From NCBI GenBank assembly GCA_028023455.1, contig JAQFVV010006341.1, forward strand, positions 990,001 through 1,054,000: 64,000 nt of DNA. Direction: 5' to 3'. A program made the translations under genes and the position numbers. This document shows positions 27,001 through 42,000 of this stretch, one piece after another. The notes beneath the pieces are model-generated. The model did no database searches. It was not told the origin of the DNA and saw only the letters and a program-made list of their open reading frames with translations. Source of the stretch: Epiperipatus broadwayi (Eukaryota; Onychophora; Udeonychophora; Euonychophora; Peripatidae). Each line of letters opens with the position of its first letter. Positions within the stretch are counted from its first letter, which is position 1.

Positions 27001-30000
27001 AAAATAATTGTTGACAAAGCTATATACCAAATGTCTAAATGATGAGAAATATGCAGCACTAATATTAACATTTAAGATATTATTAATAAGTTTGCTATCA
27101 CTTCTATGCAAAATATTTACCAAGATAGTTAAAAGGTGCCTACAACAAATTGGAATATAACCAACCAGAACAAATTAAATTTAAAAGTAGTGAAAGTTTT
27201 TGTGATTAAAATGGAATGCTAAGGGAATAAAAATAAAATTAAGGATAAATACTAAAGTGACTAAAATAATGTTGACTGTTTTTTTTAGAAAAATAAAATA
27301 AAGATTGAACATTAGGCATTAGAAATTACAAATATAATGATCAGAATATTAATACAGATAGAATGTGTTTGATAGAAATAATATTAAAAAGGACAGATCA
27401 AAATTGAACACATGGATAAAACAAGAAAGTGGTATCATTGACATTATTGAAAGAATTAAGATTGATATGGATCTAGGCTGAACATTGTTAGAAAAGATGA
27501 GCTGATAATAGTTAGATAATTGATGTTTTAAATTGGATCCAAGTGATTAAAAAAGTCAGAAAAAAATCACATATGGTTGGATGAAATAAGACCGGCGTGA
27601 TTTGGAAAAGAGAGCTATGGATCAAAGAAAATAATTAAATTTGGAGAATTTCAACGTGCAATGTAATGGTTGAAAATGATAATAAAATAAAGTTGTTTTT
27701 TTTTGAAAAAAAATATTATATAATAGTAATAGTCTATGTTTTGAATTATTTATTATTTAAAAACATGTTAATAAAATACTACTATAAAAATAGTATTTTT
27801 TTCCCCCAAATACAAGAATAAATAAATATTACATTACTAAAATATTTATTAATATTTTACCATCTTCATTATTGGGTCTTCAGATTTTTAGATTGCTTGA
27901 GATATTTAAGAAATATTAAATTTTAACTTTTTATTATATATATATTATGGTTATTAAAAATTATTTTTATGTAACATAACTTGAAATATTTATCAAAATC
28001 TACGAAAAGCATACTTTTAGTTAATTAGTTTCCTTTTATTAGATACTTACGAGTTTTCTAGTAAACCAAGATAGCAGTGCGTATTTTTAATAAATCTACA
28101 GTTTCAGTGGAGAGGAGTATTTACATAAAAAAATGCCTACTTGGAAACATCATATTTAATAATTACATTTTATTTTTTATTACTGTTATTTTAAAAAAAA
28201 AAGAAGTCATTGTGGAAAAATTAATTACAATATTCACAATTTATATTCTTTTTTTTTTTTTTTTGCATTAACTTATTAACAAAAAAAAAAAAAAAAATTA
28301 AACACAATATTTACACTTTATTCATGTCAGTGGCATGCAATCATATCATAACCATTAATGCACATTTTAGGAGGGCAAGATTCCATACCTTTGGAAATTG
28401 TCCATTATATCTGATCTGTGACAGGAAGATCCCAAATTTTTATCATGGCAATTTACCAGAGATACTACTGACAAAAAGAAACACGCTTCCCACATTATAA
28501 GTAAAAAAAAATTGAAATAAAGTTCTTAATGAAATTTATTTCTTTATTTAAATTTAACAATTGATTTATTAATTTTATTCACACATCTTCGGTAAATTAT
28601 AGGCCCTTGAAACTGCATTTATCAAAAATATAGGATGCCATCTTGGTTTACTTGAAAACTCGCAAATACCAATTATTATTATTAAAAATAGTTTTGATTA
28701 AATTGTAATTTGTTAAAATAAAATAAAAACAGCTAAATATTTTAGATGCTTAAAAAAAATCTGAAAGAATACTATGATTGTATAATCTAATCTCATATTA
28801 TTCATAAAAAGAAAACCAATTCTTAGCTAGTAATAAGATTAATTTTTCAAATAGAACTTTGTTTTTGCAGCGGTAGAAAGAACAAGATAGCCTAAATTTA
28901 GATTAGATCAATTTTTTAAATTAGTATATAGGTTTTTCCAATAAATGAAAATTTATGCAGAGTATGTAAGTGTGAATATCTTGTCAGATAAATTTTAAAA
29001 AAAAAAAAAGTTTAGAATAAATGTATTCATCAGTGGTGATGTGCCTACCTTTTATACTAAAGCATTTTGATTTTCAAACACGTATCTCCAATCCAATACA
29101 TCTGGGAGTTCACTGATAAAATATATCCATTTAGTTAATATCATTACTTTTGACATTAACCATCCATATCATAAGATAATGCACCATTGATAAATCCAGA
29201 ATTTGAATCTTGAAAAGAAGTAATAAATTATAAACTAAAAGGTGGTAAATTTTTGATCGCTGCATCGAAATATTTAAATTTTTTAGATGAATTGCACATG
29301 TTCAAAGTGTATTCTTTAACATATGTGTCCATACTTGGCTTAATAAAATAATGTCAATATAAATATTAACAAACATTTGTCTTTTGAAATAATAATTAGC
29401 TAGTAGTGGATATCGTTGATATTCAATAATGTTAAAGTTAATCATACTATTATTGAAAAGCATCTTTATTACCTCATATTAAACTTTAAATTTGTATCAG
29501 CTATTTCACCAATAGACATTTGAAACAACACAGCTATTGCTTTAAATTCCATGTTTTTAATTTTAACTGTATCCATATAAAACTTTTTTAAAAACTTAAT
29601 AGAATAAGATCTAATTCTGACAAAAATTTTCTCAATATTTTCTTTGGATTTCCATTAGCATTTTATTAATCTGTTCATTTTTTAAACTATAATATTCTGT
29701 GCAATACTTTTGCCATCCATTAACCTTCAGATATTTGTTATATTTTCAAATTGTTAGTGTCTTAAATTTGCAATTCATTGTTAATATTTTTAGGTCTTGT
29801 ACACGGTCTGCAAATGAAAAAGAAACTAGAGCAAAAAAATTTTCACACAACAAGCTCTAATAATCAGTAGATGCTTCAATGCTGTCATCGTAATTTTTAT
29901 CCAGTATCCCCAAGAGTAATTTCTAGCTTACTGCTTTCAACAGTGATAGAAGCTTTGGATCTGGGAGCAGTGCATCTGAATCTTTGGGGCCAAGGCACCA

Positions 30001-33000
30001 CCTTTCCAAAACCCACTTTTTTAGTTGAAAGTAAAGTGGGTTTTAGAGAAGTGGTGCATAGAATCCAAAGATTCAGATATACTGCTTCCAGATCCAAGAT
30101 TCCTGTCACTGATGAAAGCTAGATACTAGTCTGAGAATTTTGGGTAGAAAAGCACTAGATAAGGATTATAATGGACAGCCCTCTAGCATCTATTGACTAC
30201 TAGAACTTGTATTTGGGTGGCACTTTTGTGCGAAAAAAATTTTTTGTATTATTTTAGCAGCTTGTGTATGTATAAAGAAAAGATGATCAAATGAAGAAAA
30301 CATATAGCGTAAGCAAATGATGTATAAAAGGATAATTGTGATATACTTCTGGTATGATTTTAAAGAATCAACAAAAGATATCTGTTAAGTCTAATTTTAT
30401 TTCTAATATTACTGCAAACTATCGATTTTATAAATTGATAGTATAATCAGTTACTCGATGACATACAAATTTTCGTACAGATGTTTATCAATGATATATC
30501 ACAGTAGAGCATGTAGAATCATAATGTTCTTTGTTAAGAAATGTCTACTAATCAGAGCTCAGATGTCTGGCACCATTTTACAGTTATATTTACACAATTA
30601 CAGATCATATTCAGGAACTATTAACCACTATCCCACTTTCATGTTGGAAGATGTCAGTCTGCAGGTTAACCGCCTTAAGTTACAACCAAACATAACCATC
30701 TTCATAATCAGTCATTTATACACTGTTCTCAATGTATCTCCTATCACTATTATAATACTACAAAGCAGGTCATTTTTCTAATAATACTGCTCAACATCTA
30801 TGATATCCTTGCCTTGTCTACCATTGTTTACAGATTATCATTTTTGTCTTGCTTAAACTGTTGGGCTTGTAAAAACTAGATTTGACAGAAATACAACATA
30901 AGATTCTTTATTGTCTTTACATTTTTGTAGTATATGAAGACCCAACCTTGAGATCATACACTGGTGATGAATATATTCCTTCCTTTGGTGTAACCATAAT
31001 CTTTTCTCATATCACTTGTACAAATAATTATATATGTCTTGTTCCAGAATTGTAGTTTTACGTATTTATCAACAAAATTGTATCTTTCCATTTTCCCAAA
31101 CAAAATTTCTAAATATACAAATTAAAATTTTATTTACCAAAGTTTTTGCTTCCAATAAACTAAGTATCAGTGATAAGGTATCAACAACTCTAAAAAGTTC
31201 AGCTCCCAAAAATTAAAAATCAAAATTATAAATGCTGTCAAAAGCTGTCTCTAACTATTTATTCCCTCTAATGTATCATCAACTACTAAGAATAATCGTG
31301 ATTTATTTTAATGAATCTTGCAATCTGAAACATTTTTTTTTAATTCATTGGATTCCATTTCCTTCCAAATGATTTTGATGAAGATGGTCTTATGCTATTA
31401 GTTCAATGTTAAAATGCATATCTTTCAAAAGATTATATGAAGACTCATTCTTTAACATATGTATAACTATATAGCATGGGTATTTGATTTTTCATATCCA
31501 TCTTTGGGTACTTATTTTTATTGACTAATTTATATATTTTGTTGTTTTTTTCTCTAATACTTTGCATCATTAAATTCTTATACCACTTTTCCTATGGCCT
31601 CATTTAAAAATAGATCACTTTGGAATAATGAATTATGCAATTCTTATTAGGAAATGAAAACATGCATTTGAGATAATGAAATCTAACAGCTTTATTATGT
31701 TTAACAAAAGATGATCCAAACATCTTTCAGAAATTTTCAACCCATAGTGGTATATATATCACAGACCTGCAAGTTTCTAAAATCAGACTATTTAATGTTA
31801 TGGCTACAAAGCTTTTTAGTGTCTTGGATTCTCTCTGAGAATCTCTATATTTTACTGATATTAAATTTTTTTTCCAATTTATGTTTGCAATTATTTTATT
31901 CTTCATCTATAAACTAATCTACACATTAAGTTTAAGAATTGTTTGAGCCCATCATTACAAATTGTAACTTGATGTAGTAGAATAATTCCTCTTTTAATAA
32001 GGATTTCTTTGTCATATCTAATTTTGTAGCTTCTTTCGATAGTATTTGCAAAAGAAATTGTTTTAATATAAACCAAATAATTAGATATATTGTTGGAAAT
32101 TAAGATATTATAGAATTTTGAAAGGTTAATAAGATTAAGGAAAATTTAATATCTAGTAATTGAATATAGTACTTGATGTGAAATTACAAAAAAATTTTGA
32201 TTCATACAAATTTCTATGCTAAATAGTATGTTTTAATTTCTGTATATGATTTTAATGATATAATAAATCTATTCAAAAATGAAGCATTCAGCAATTCCTT
32301 GAGTCAAATTTGTATTTAGTTGCATGTTAACTTTATTAACCATGATGACCAGGTATGGAAAAGAATTGTTCTTAAAAAAATGAAAATAATGTATTAAGTG
32401 CTTTCAAAGAATGAGCAATAAGTTTCTTCTTGCATTTTCCTCCTATAACATTGTGTATAAGATACACAACTGAAATAGCTGATTCCAATAATGGGAAAAT
32501 GCTGATTTATACTCTTTTTTGTTTACTTTATATATATATATGTCAAAAATGTTAAGTACTGCTTTGGACTAGTGCTCATTTTCTAGGTTGAGTTGTGTTA
32601 CATCTTATGACAAGCCTTGGTGTAGCTCATCTCTATCATTTTGGGTACTTGATGTAATATATCATTCAATTGTTTATTTGTTGTGACTGCAAGGTTATAC
32701 TAGAAAAATTTTTACATTGCTTATATTTGAGACTTTAATTATTATTAATATTGAAAATAATTCGTGTGACACTTTATTTGGTGTTACATATTATCGTGCA
32801 TTTTATTAGTGAATGTACAAGTTTATCCTCTAAACCAAAATATATGTTATATGGAAATATCAAGATAAAATCTCATAACTTTTGGGAGAAAAAGAGATGA
32901 TCACCAAATATTTGTCTTATTTAGGAATCTATTAACAAATAAGCATAATTATATTTTATTTACTACAGAAAAATATTGTTAATGTAAAGAAAGATTATAT

Positions 33001-36000
33001 AAAGCCGCTATGTAATTGATGTGTTATTCAGCAAACCATTTTTTTTTTTTATGCTTAACATAAATTATCTTTTATATTTCTTGTTTTTATTATTTTTAAC
33101 ATTAAATTTAATATTATCTTTTTATAGATTTGTGAAGAAATTTTACAGAAGCTCATGAGGAGTCGCTTCAGCTGGCCTTTTAGAGTTCCTGTTGACAAAA
33201 AACAAGTGAGTAGTGCCATGGAAAGCAGTAATTGTTTGACTCAATTTATTTGAAAATAATTTAAAAGAAACAAGATTGTCACTTATTTTGTATGATGAGA
33301 AGGTTTGAGTTGCCATTGAACTTTATAATTTGTCTTTTGGAAAGTTTGTTTTATAACAAATTACATTTTTAAAAACCCATTACAAATTAATTTCCAAAAT
33401 TAATAAACCATTGGGGAGGAGTGTTAAGTTTTAATATTTTTGCACACACAATGTTATTCCTTATCGTAAAAATGATCATTTTAACAACTCATTTTTTCAT
33501 TAAAAAGGCACTATCTTTGAAAGATCATGATTTTAGTGATAAAGCTGTTTTATATAATTATTGCTTTGTAAAGTCTTTAAGTGCTGATTTGTAATAAACA
33601 AAAAGTTAGTAACTATGCAATTGAGGGCAGGGCATCACAGGAGAATTAACATGCTTAAATCCATAGTTTGCATTCTTGCTTTCATTTATTCTATTTGAAT
33701 CATAAACATCAATGAATTTAGATCTGCTGTTGGCAGATTATCATGTGATTATTATGATAGGCAGCAGGGCTAAAAGTGCTCAATCTATCACTTTGGGCGC
33801 TTAAATGTCACTTCACATTAAACAACTAATCATTTGATTAGTTATTTGTTTAGCACATATTAAGAACATTATTATATTGCTATATTTAAAAATAAGTGTT
33901 TTATTGTAAGCGAATCAAGTAATATTTATGTGAGTAAAATTGCTTGTGCATAGATACTTTCATTAGTAAAAAAATACCTGTTACAATTGTAAAAAATTCA
34001 ATATTTAGAGGTCAAAATAAGTTTGATTAAAATTAAAAGAGAATTTTTGTTGTTCCAGAAAAAGAAATATTATTATAAATAATAAGATTAATGATCTGAA
34101 TCTAGAAATTTCCATGATATGTGAAGGTAATTAAAAAAAATTTTAGTATTGCCATCTGGGAATGATTTGGCATAGGGTAAAAGCACAACTTAAGAAGAAA
34201 GGATATGTGCACATCATAGGAGCTGCATTACATTGTGAACTAAAGATATCTCCAAGGCTGAAGTTCGAGTGTACAAAAGGACAAAGGAGCTCTACCATGA
34301 AAGGTTTCAAAATCAGCCTTATTATTTTGTAACTTCTATGGCTGCATATATGTATTACTTGTTATAGTGTTACGTTGCTGGCCAAATAAAAATCAGTTAA
34401 TCAAATTGTTTATGTAATATTTATTCTGCTTATCTGTTCACCTTTACCATGCCTGCAATACTCATGTTATCAGTACTCAACAGAAAACTGCTACAGTCAG
34501 CAACAGGATAGAATTTGAACTGTAGTACTCAATGATAGGATTTGGCCCATTGCTAGAAACTAGTAGTCAGCCTGGATTCAAAAATTGACTCATTTAGTCA
34601 GCTTAAGGGAAAGTTAGCTAATGAACGAATCTAGGTAATCATGAAAAAATATATTTTTTGTTTTAATTGCTGCATTTGATATTGATGTATTAAAATGATG
34701 TTCATGCCACAAATGACAATAAACTAGTTCAGTTTTCAGGCGCCATATTGAATTTTTTTTAAAAACTGACCCGAGACACAATTTTCACAATAACTTAAGT
34801 TTTAATAATGTTAGAGCAAAAAAATTTACATTAATAGAAACTAGGAAAACAATAAGTCTAAGACAAATAGTGATAATCATTTACAAAATAGGGGAAAAAA
34901 GAAATTTCAACATCCGACATAATTATTACTTTATTGTTTGTTCATAATTTCTAATTTATCATTAACTAAATTTAAATTACATCTTCAGTGATAGTTTCTT
35001 TGTATTCCTCACAAAATTATCTTTCAAACCATATATAATACTTCTTACCTGAGATAATCCATAGCTTCAGAATCTCCAAAACTATTCACATATGAATTAT
35101 TCATTTTTATCTTGTACTCCAAAAGTTACCAAATTTCAAAAGCGTCTAAGAAAAAGATTTATTCTAATAAAAGATACAAAACAAATCATTTCCAGAAGAT
35201 AGATATGCATTTGTCATCATAGCAATTGGCTTCTTGTCTATCTAAAACTTGAAATTGTAGGCTACTGTCTGTATCACTGATAAAATGAGTTTCATCTCTT
35301 CATTTTATATTTTTTTGTGTACATCAGTGATGTTTATATTCTTTATGCACACCAGTGGTGCTATCTTCTTATATTGTTCTACAGAGATATAATTTATTTG
35401 CATATACCTCATTTGCTGGCTATAGAATTGAAAATAATGTGATGCAAGATGTGGCAAAACGACTGATTCCACAGCATGAGTATCAAGGCTTAGGCAAGAA
35501 TCAGAATGATTCTTTGTCTGCATATAATTCCATGTGGTATATGCATAACCATTGTGGCTACTACTATACAAACATCATTTGAAATCTCTCATTTATTACT
35601 TTTAAATGTTTATATTTTTACATGGTAGTATGTCCAGTCAATTTTGTGAATGCTTTATCAACTGCAATCTTTCTGTACATTTGATTATGTTTTTAAAATT
35701 TATATTGCACTGCTCTATATATGTAAATCATTATTTGTTATACAGCATGCAAGAGTAAACACAAACATACCATATAAACATAATAAATTATTAATATCAA
35801 AGATACAATATTACTGTACATATGAATAATAATTTATATACCGTATAATAAAGAGCATAAATGATTTTAATATATTATTTATATATTACACACACACCAA
35901 TATAAACGCAAATTAATAAATTATATTAATAAATTTAAAATATGTTATATATTCTGCAATTACGTTGACATCCTATTATAGGCCTTGACTGCAAATGACC

Positions 36001-39000
36001 TGCGTATTTTTAGTCCATTTTTCACTATATAATCAGGCCATTTACAATTTTCTGCTTTTATTGCTTCGTATAAACCAGAAAATTGACTAAAATAGAAAAA
36101 AATTAAATCCATCTATTTTTAAAAAAAAATCAAATTTTTTTCGATTTCAGTCGAAAAGATGGCATTCAAAATATATTTTTATGATGGATTGAATGCCCAT
36201 ATTTCTGTTGAGGTCGTGCTTTATAGTTTTTATATAATTTTAAAAAAAAAAACGAAATTTCAACCAATCAGCTATGACGCACGACTGACTCACTGTTCTG
36301 AGCCAATTCGTTAACGTAAATAATTTTTTCAATTGGCTAATTTATCTTAAGAGGATAGAAAAACTTTTTTTTGTAACTGGAACTTTTAGTGATCCCATTA
36401 AAGTTGCCACTTTGTTATGTTATGCTGCACAAAAGATAATCAAAATCGCAAATCAACTATGTGATCATGAGCAACCAGAGATATTACAATACGCAATAGT
36501 AGTGAAAAAGTTGAATAACTACTTTAGTCCTCAACCTTCAAAATATGTAACGAGGCTGCATTTTAGAAATAGATAGCAAGATAGGGCGGGATCAGGCATT
36601 GAGAGAACTAGTTGTAAATAATGAGATGTTCTCAAGGACGCTGCTCTAACAATTACTTTAGGGAATTTCTGATAATGAGCTTGGATAAAGGTTGCTGGCC
36701 TCTAGAGATTTAACTTACAAAGAGATGAGTAAAATGAGATTACCCAATGAAATTGTATTAGTCCAATTGAAAGACTGAAATTTCGATGATAATGATAGTA
36801 GTGCAGTCATAAAAAGCAGAGTAAAAATCAGTCAAAAGTAGTTGGAGTGAGTTATTTTGTTATTGTTGTGGAAAGGTCACATGGTGCAAAAATCGAAATA
36901 GATGAAGAAACATTGTAGAACCATTTAGATAGACTTCATAAATCTAAAAGGAAAAAAAAAAACTTGATGGCTCACCCACCTTTCCCAAAATAAATAAATC
37001 GAAATTGTAAAAATAATGGGTCAGCAGGATATGATTTCGAACTAACTTATAAAATCATTTTTTTTGCCATCATCACATTTTTAAAAAAATCATTTCAAAG
37101 GGGTCTGTTGGGGCATATGATCTTCAGGAGTTTGATTATTCACCTTTATAGTTCCTGTTTTATTAATCCTAATCCGATTCCATTTGTGGTTATATAATTG
37201 TTGGGAGTTGGAGAAAAAAAATTATTTTTTTAAAGATGTAAATTCTGCCTATATTTATTTTATTACCTCATCCCTGGACAGTTCCTGTTTCATGCCCCTA
37301 AAGTTAGAGTACCAGATGAAACAGGCTGTGCATTTGCACAAAGGTACTTCGGGTCTTTGATAGGATGCTCATGATTACACTCTGAAATGCCTAACCACAT
37401 CCAGTATGCTAGCTCACAGTTCTAAATTCAGATAAGATTTGGATTAGTTCATCTACCTCTTTCCCCTTTCTAGCCACTTTATGCCCCAGTAATCCAACTC
37501 AGGGAGTTATTGCGTTTGTCTCTCTTCAGGGATGGATTCAGTTAGGGAAATTAGTTATCATATTTTTATGTAGATAGCAATCTGATCATACATGCTATAA
37601 TAATTCATCCTATTTGATTACATAAGAGTTTATGTAAGTGTGTGTGTGGCTACATTTAAATGATTTTTTTTTAAGGTGAATGTGTATTGATTATGATATG
37701 TAAGAGACCGAATTTGATATAAAACAAATTAACAAGGTTTATTTATCAACAAAATGTTTAATAATGACTAATAATTTGTATAGCATTCAATACCAAGGAT
37801 GATTTTTTACCACTTATGTGATTAAATACTATCGAGTTTTCGGCCTAGCTTTCCTGCAGTAGAAATTCATTCACTTGACAATCACTATTTACATTAAATG
37901 CAGAAGTAAACAAACAAATGGTTTTTATTACACAAAAAAATAAAATAACTAAATTATTAATTTAATATTATACATAGATGTATTACTAAATTCTTCTTTA
38001 GGGATGCTCTCTTTTTTCTCCTATTCAACAGTGTAAGTCCCTAATGTTATTGTATAGACCATGCGAAGAGTGTTAGTCAATCATACCGAAAAACATAAAT
38101 AAACAAGGGTTAATGTAACGAGGAACAAACAACGAAATTCTGTTCTCTTGACTGACTGTAATTAATGTGTAGAGATGAAAAAAATCTTATCTCTATTTTT
38201 CATTGGACAGTTCATGTCAAGATATTGGGATTGGGAACATTACTCTAAATTTTATTAAAAATATATATATATATATCTAAGGTTAACCTTCTCCCTTTTA
38301 TGGTTAAATCACTTTTTCTATACTAAATTTAGAAAGGTTTTTCAAATATAAAGCAAAATTAAAGATTACAATAACCAGTTACATTTATGCCATGTTGATT
38401 TAAAAATGGTTGCAGAAAGGAGTTTACTATTAACTGAAAGAAGATCCTTTGATTCCTCTTGGAGGCCTTAAAGGAACCAAGCAGGGAAAATTTTCTAATG
38501 TCCACTCCATATGTTTTATTCATTGCAGCTGTTACTACTATGTGATTATTCATATAGTATACAAACGTGGATGGGCTGCTCACCAACACGCATTAGCCAG
38601 CATGAGTTTATTGGCTTTTTATCTCTGAGTTTAAGATCAAGAAACACCATGGTCTTTCTTCTCAGTTGTCTGATAAGGCAGAATGAATGAATGTGTAAAT
38701 GATAAATATTTTTCCAATAGTTATATATACCCAATAATGACAGACAAAAACAAATCATGGCCCTTATTCCGAGGAGGCTGTAAAGTCACCAACCAAGACT
38801 GATTGGTGGCTGAAGGCGGAGGGTGCTAAGAATCCCCTGATTGTGGACCCAGGCTGCCATTTGATGATGGAATTTTTATTTAGGTACTTACAACTGCAGC
38901 TCACTTTCAAGTGAAGGAAGATTGCAAGAATTAGAAAAAGAACTCATATTAAATGGGACATTATTGGACTTTGTGAAGTTAGAAGAAAAGGTGAAGAGAC

Positions 39001-42000
39001 AATTGATTTAAAAAGTGGACATGTACTCTACTATAAAGGTACAAAAATTGGAAATACAAGTGGAGTAGGATTCATTATAAATAAAAAGTGGAAGAACAAC
39101 ATTGTGGAGATTGATGATGTATTGGACAGAGTGGCAAGATTAGTTATACAACTTAATAGCAGATATCAAATGCAGATAATTCAGTTTATGCCCCAACAAG
39201 TTCTCATAGTGATGAAGTAGTAGAAGATTTTTATATGGATGTACAAAATGCTTTTGATCAGAGTAAACAACATTTTAAAAATTTTTATGGGAGACTTTAA
39301 TGCTAGAATTAGTAAACAAATGAAAGATGAAAATGCTGTAGGTAATTGAGAGAGGACATAGACTTGTGGAGTTTGCAGAAAAAGAAAAACTTTATATTAT
39401 GAATTCTTTTTTTGAGAAAAATGTTAAAACGAAATGGATATGGAAGCATCCAAATGAAAGTACAGCAGAATAGGATTATATTTTCACTAACAGAAAATAC
39501 ATATTTCAAGATTGTAATGTTCTTAATAAATTTAACACAGGAAGTGATCATCGATTAGTAAGGGGTAAGATACATGTTAATGTAAAACTAGAGAGACAAA
39601 AATTATTAAGAAAAACTATATTTACAGTTGATATTCCTAATCTTCAGAAACATTCTAATGAATTTAAATTAGAACTTACAAATCGGTTTCAAGTATTAGT
39701 TGATTTTGAACATGATTCAGATTTGAATGAAATTAATAAGAAAATAACTGATACACTTTTAAAAACTGCAATTGATCTATAAAATTTTCTATTGAGTTTA
39801 GAGAATTTATGAAGAAAAGGAATATGAAAAATACAAAAATGATGCATTAGAAAGGATTGAAATGGTGCGGAAAAGAGTTGAAAATGATATAAGAAAGTAT
39901 AAATGTGAATTAGCAAGAAAAGCTCTAGAAGAGAATAAAAATCTCTAAGAGTGTAAAACAACATTTTGGTGTTGGTGCATTAAGGAAAAATGTGGAATTA
40001 TTATTAAAAAGAGATACATTATGATATAGGTAGAAGGCTTCTATGAAGAATTATATAGTAATAAAGAACAAGCATCTCCTATATCTATTAAATCTTCCAA
40101 ATTGCCCAGAATTTTAAATGAAGAAGTGAGACATGCAATTAAATTTATGAAGAAAGGAAAAGCTCCAGGTAATGATGGAATTATAATTAATATATTAATA
40201 AGAAGAAATAGAAATAATTTTAGCAAAGTTATATATCAAATGTCTAAATAATAAAGATGTACCAGATGATTGGAAGCATGCAGTAAAGAAGATATTAGAA
40301 ATTACAGACCTATCAGCTTTTTATCTGCTTTATATAAAAAAAATTACAAAGATAATTACAACGCATCTACAGAGAACATTGGATTTCTACCAACCAAGAG
40401 AGCAAGCTGGATTTAAAAGTGGTTTTAGTATAGTATATCATATCCATGTATTGAGAGAAGTTATAGAAAAAACAAATGAATATGAGTTGCCATTATGCTT
40501 TGGATTTATAGATTATGAAAAGGCATTTGATTCTATAAACATTTCGGTGATTAACGCATTGGATCATCATGGTATAGATCCAGGATATTGTAAAGAATAT
40601 TTATAAAAATGCAACAGCAACAATTAGATTATCTAATGATACTAGGAAAGTCAATATTGGGAAGGGTGTAAGAGTGGGTGACTCCATATCTCCAAAACTT
40701 TTTTACAGCAGAGCTGCAAGAAATATTTTTGTGGATTAAAATGGGAATCTAAAGGAGTGAAAGTAAATGGAGATTATTTAAGTCATTTAGATTTTGCAGA
40801 TGGTGTAGTTTTTGCAAATAATGCTTTAGAGCTGCTGGAAATGTAGGAGTTATCAGATGAAAATAGAACTAAAGATAAATGTTAAAAAGACTAAAGTAAT
40901 ATTCAATGGATTTTTTCAGAATATGAAAATAAAGATTGATTATGATGAGTTAGAAGTTAACTGCTACAAATACCTTGGTCAGATTATTAATACAGATGTA
41001 AACATAATGGATGGAATTAATCATAGAATTAAACTTGGTTGGAGTGCTTTTGGTAGAAGTAACTTGATACGAAAAGAAAATATGTCTATGTGTTTGAAAA
41101 GGAAGGTTTTTAATAAATGTGTTTTACCAGTTCTTATGGATCTAGGATTTGGACATTTAATAGAAGAGCAATACAGAGACTTCAACTCAAAGAAGTATGG
41201 AGAGATGCATGTTATGAGTAACAAGAAAGAGATTGAAAACGCAATATATGGGTAAGAGAAACAGGTGTTACTGATCTCGTTAAAAAAAATTAAGACTGAT
41301 GTAGACTTTGGCTGGACATATTGCTAGAAGAGATTACAATAGATGGACAATTGAAATCTGAAACTGGATTCCAAGAAATTGTAAAAGACCCAGAAAGAGA
41401 CCACATATGAGATGGATGGATGAAATAAGAAAGTGGTAATGGGTGATGTGGAGAAGAGGAACTAAAGATCAGAGAAGATAGATTGAACTCGGAAAGATAT
41501 TCATCCTGTAGTGGATTGATATTGGTTGATGATGATGGTCATAGCCAGTTGGAAAAAAAAATGACATTATTTTAGAGATAATGTAGAACTATCAATTATT
41601 ATTTAATTTACTACCATGTAGTTATAGTTCAGTTTTCTTATCGTTGATTTGGATTTCTTTTGGTCTTTCAAATGTCATCAATTTGGTTTTTTAAAGTTAG
41701 TTTATGTTGTTCTGCAGCTTGTGTTTGAAAGTTTCGAAGGACCATATTTTGTCGTTCATTACCAAAGGCTAATTTTTTTAAAAAAAGTAAGAAAGGCCAT
41801 GATGGAGTTTTTTTTTTTTTCTATCTTATCGTATGAACCAAATCGACATTGATGTTATTTCCAGTCATGAATTCATGCAGGTCGTATCTCGTCATGCTGA
41901 CCTATTATTACGCATACACTATAGATTTATCGTGCTAAAATAATCATTTAATTGTTTATTTTGTTTTCATATTTGGTTACCTAGCAATAGCTTAACATGA

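Larger units (their letters stand above)
29844..30232. mobile_element. Palindromic ribozyme element P3 (11-bp TSD)
   Basis: A more diverged relative of P2. The outer arms share GTAGATGCT / TCTAGCATCTATTGACTA and CACTAGATAAGGATT. The 156-base centre is itself an inverted repeat (GGATCTGG...AATCTTTGG against CCAAAGATTC...CCAGATCC, plus AAACCCACTTT/AAAGTGGGTTT). AAAAAAATTTT at 29833-29843 and 30233-30243 is a probable 11-bp target duplication, though low-complexity. Overlapping ORFs on both strands here are palindrome artefacts. Confidence 0.78.
15510..33127 (+). other. 17.6-kb intron between exons 5 and 6
   Basis: The longest intron. It contains a 45-bp tandem pair (18313-18402), a mariner element (20401-21161), palindromes P2 (24090-24451) and P3 (29844-30232) and a LINE remnant (26620-27690). 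The stretch 16480-17000 has a less AT-rich, repeat-like texture I cannot classify. The stretch 30450-32650 is similar and may be a decayed retroelement. The rest is AT-rich with nothing visible. Confidence 0.7.

Noticed and set aside
26809-27123. 104-codon minus-strand ORF
   Set aside because: It is antisense to the LINE remnant; the corresponding antisense frame in the other LINE copy is only an incidental shadow.
29871-30122. Mirror-image ORFs on both strands at the 30-kb palindrome
   Set aside because: Both strands encode similar peptides only because the sequence is palindromic; non-coding.
30450-32650. Decayed BEL/Pao or other retroelement on the minus strand
   Set aside because: Composition hints at former coding sequence, but no diagnostic motif was found on either strand.
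35355-35582. 75-codon ORF encoding an aromatic-rich peptide
   Set aside because: Open on both strands, with no homology, splice context or codon pattern that supports a gene.
37805-37860. Possible hammerhead (minus strand GCAGGAAAGC...GGCCGAAAAC)
   Set aside because: Lacks CUGANGA and helix II pairing is poor; at most a decayed retroelement end.
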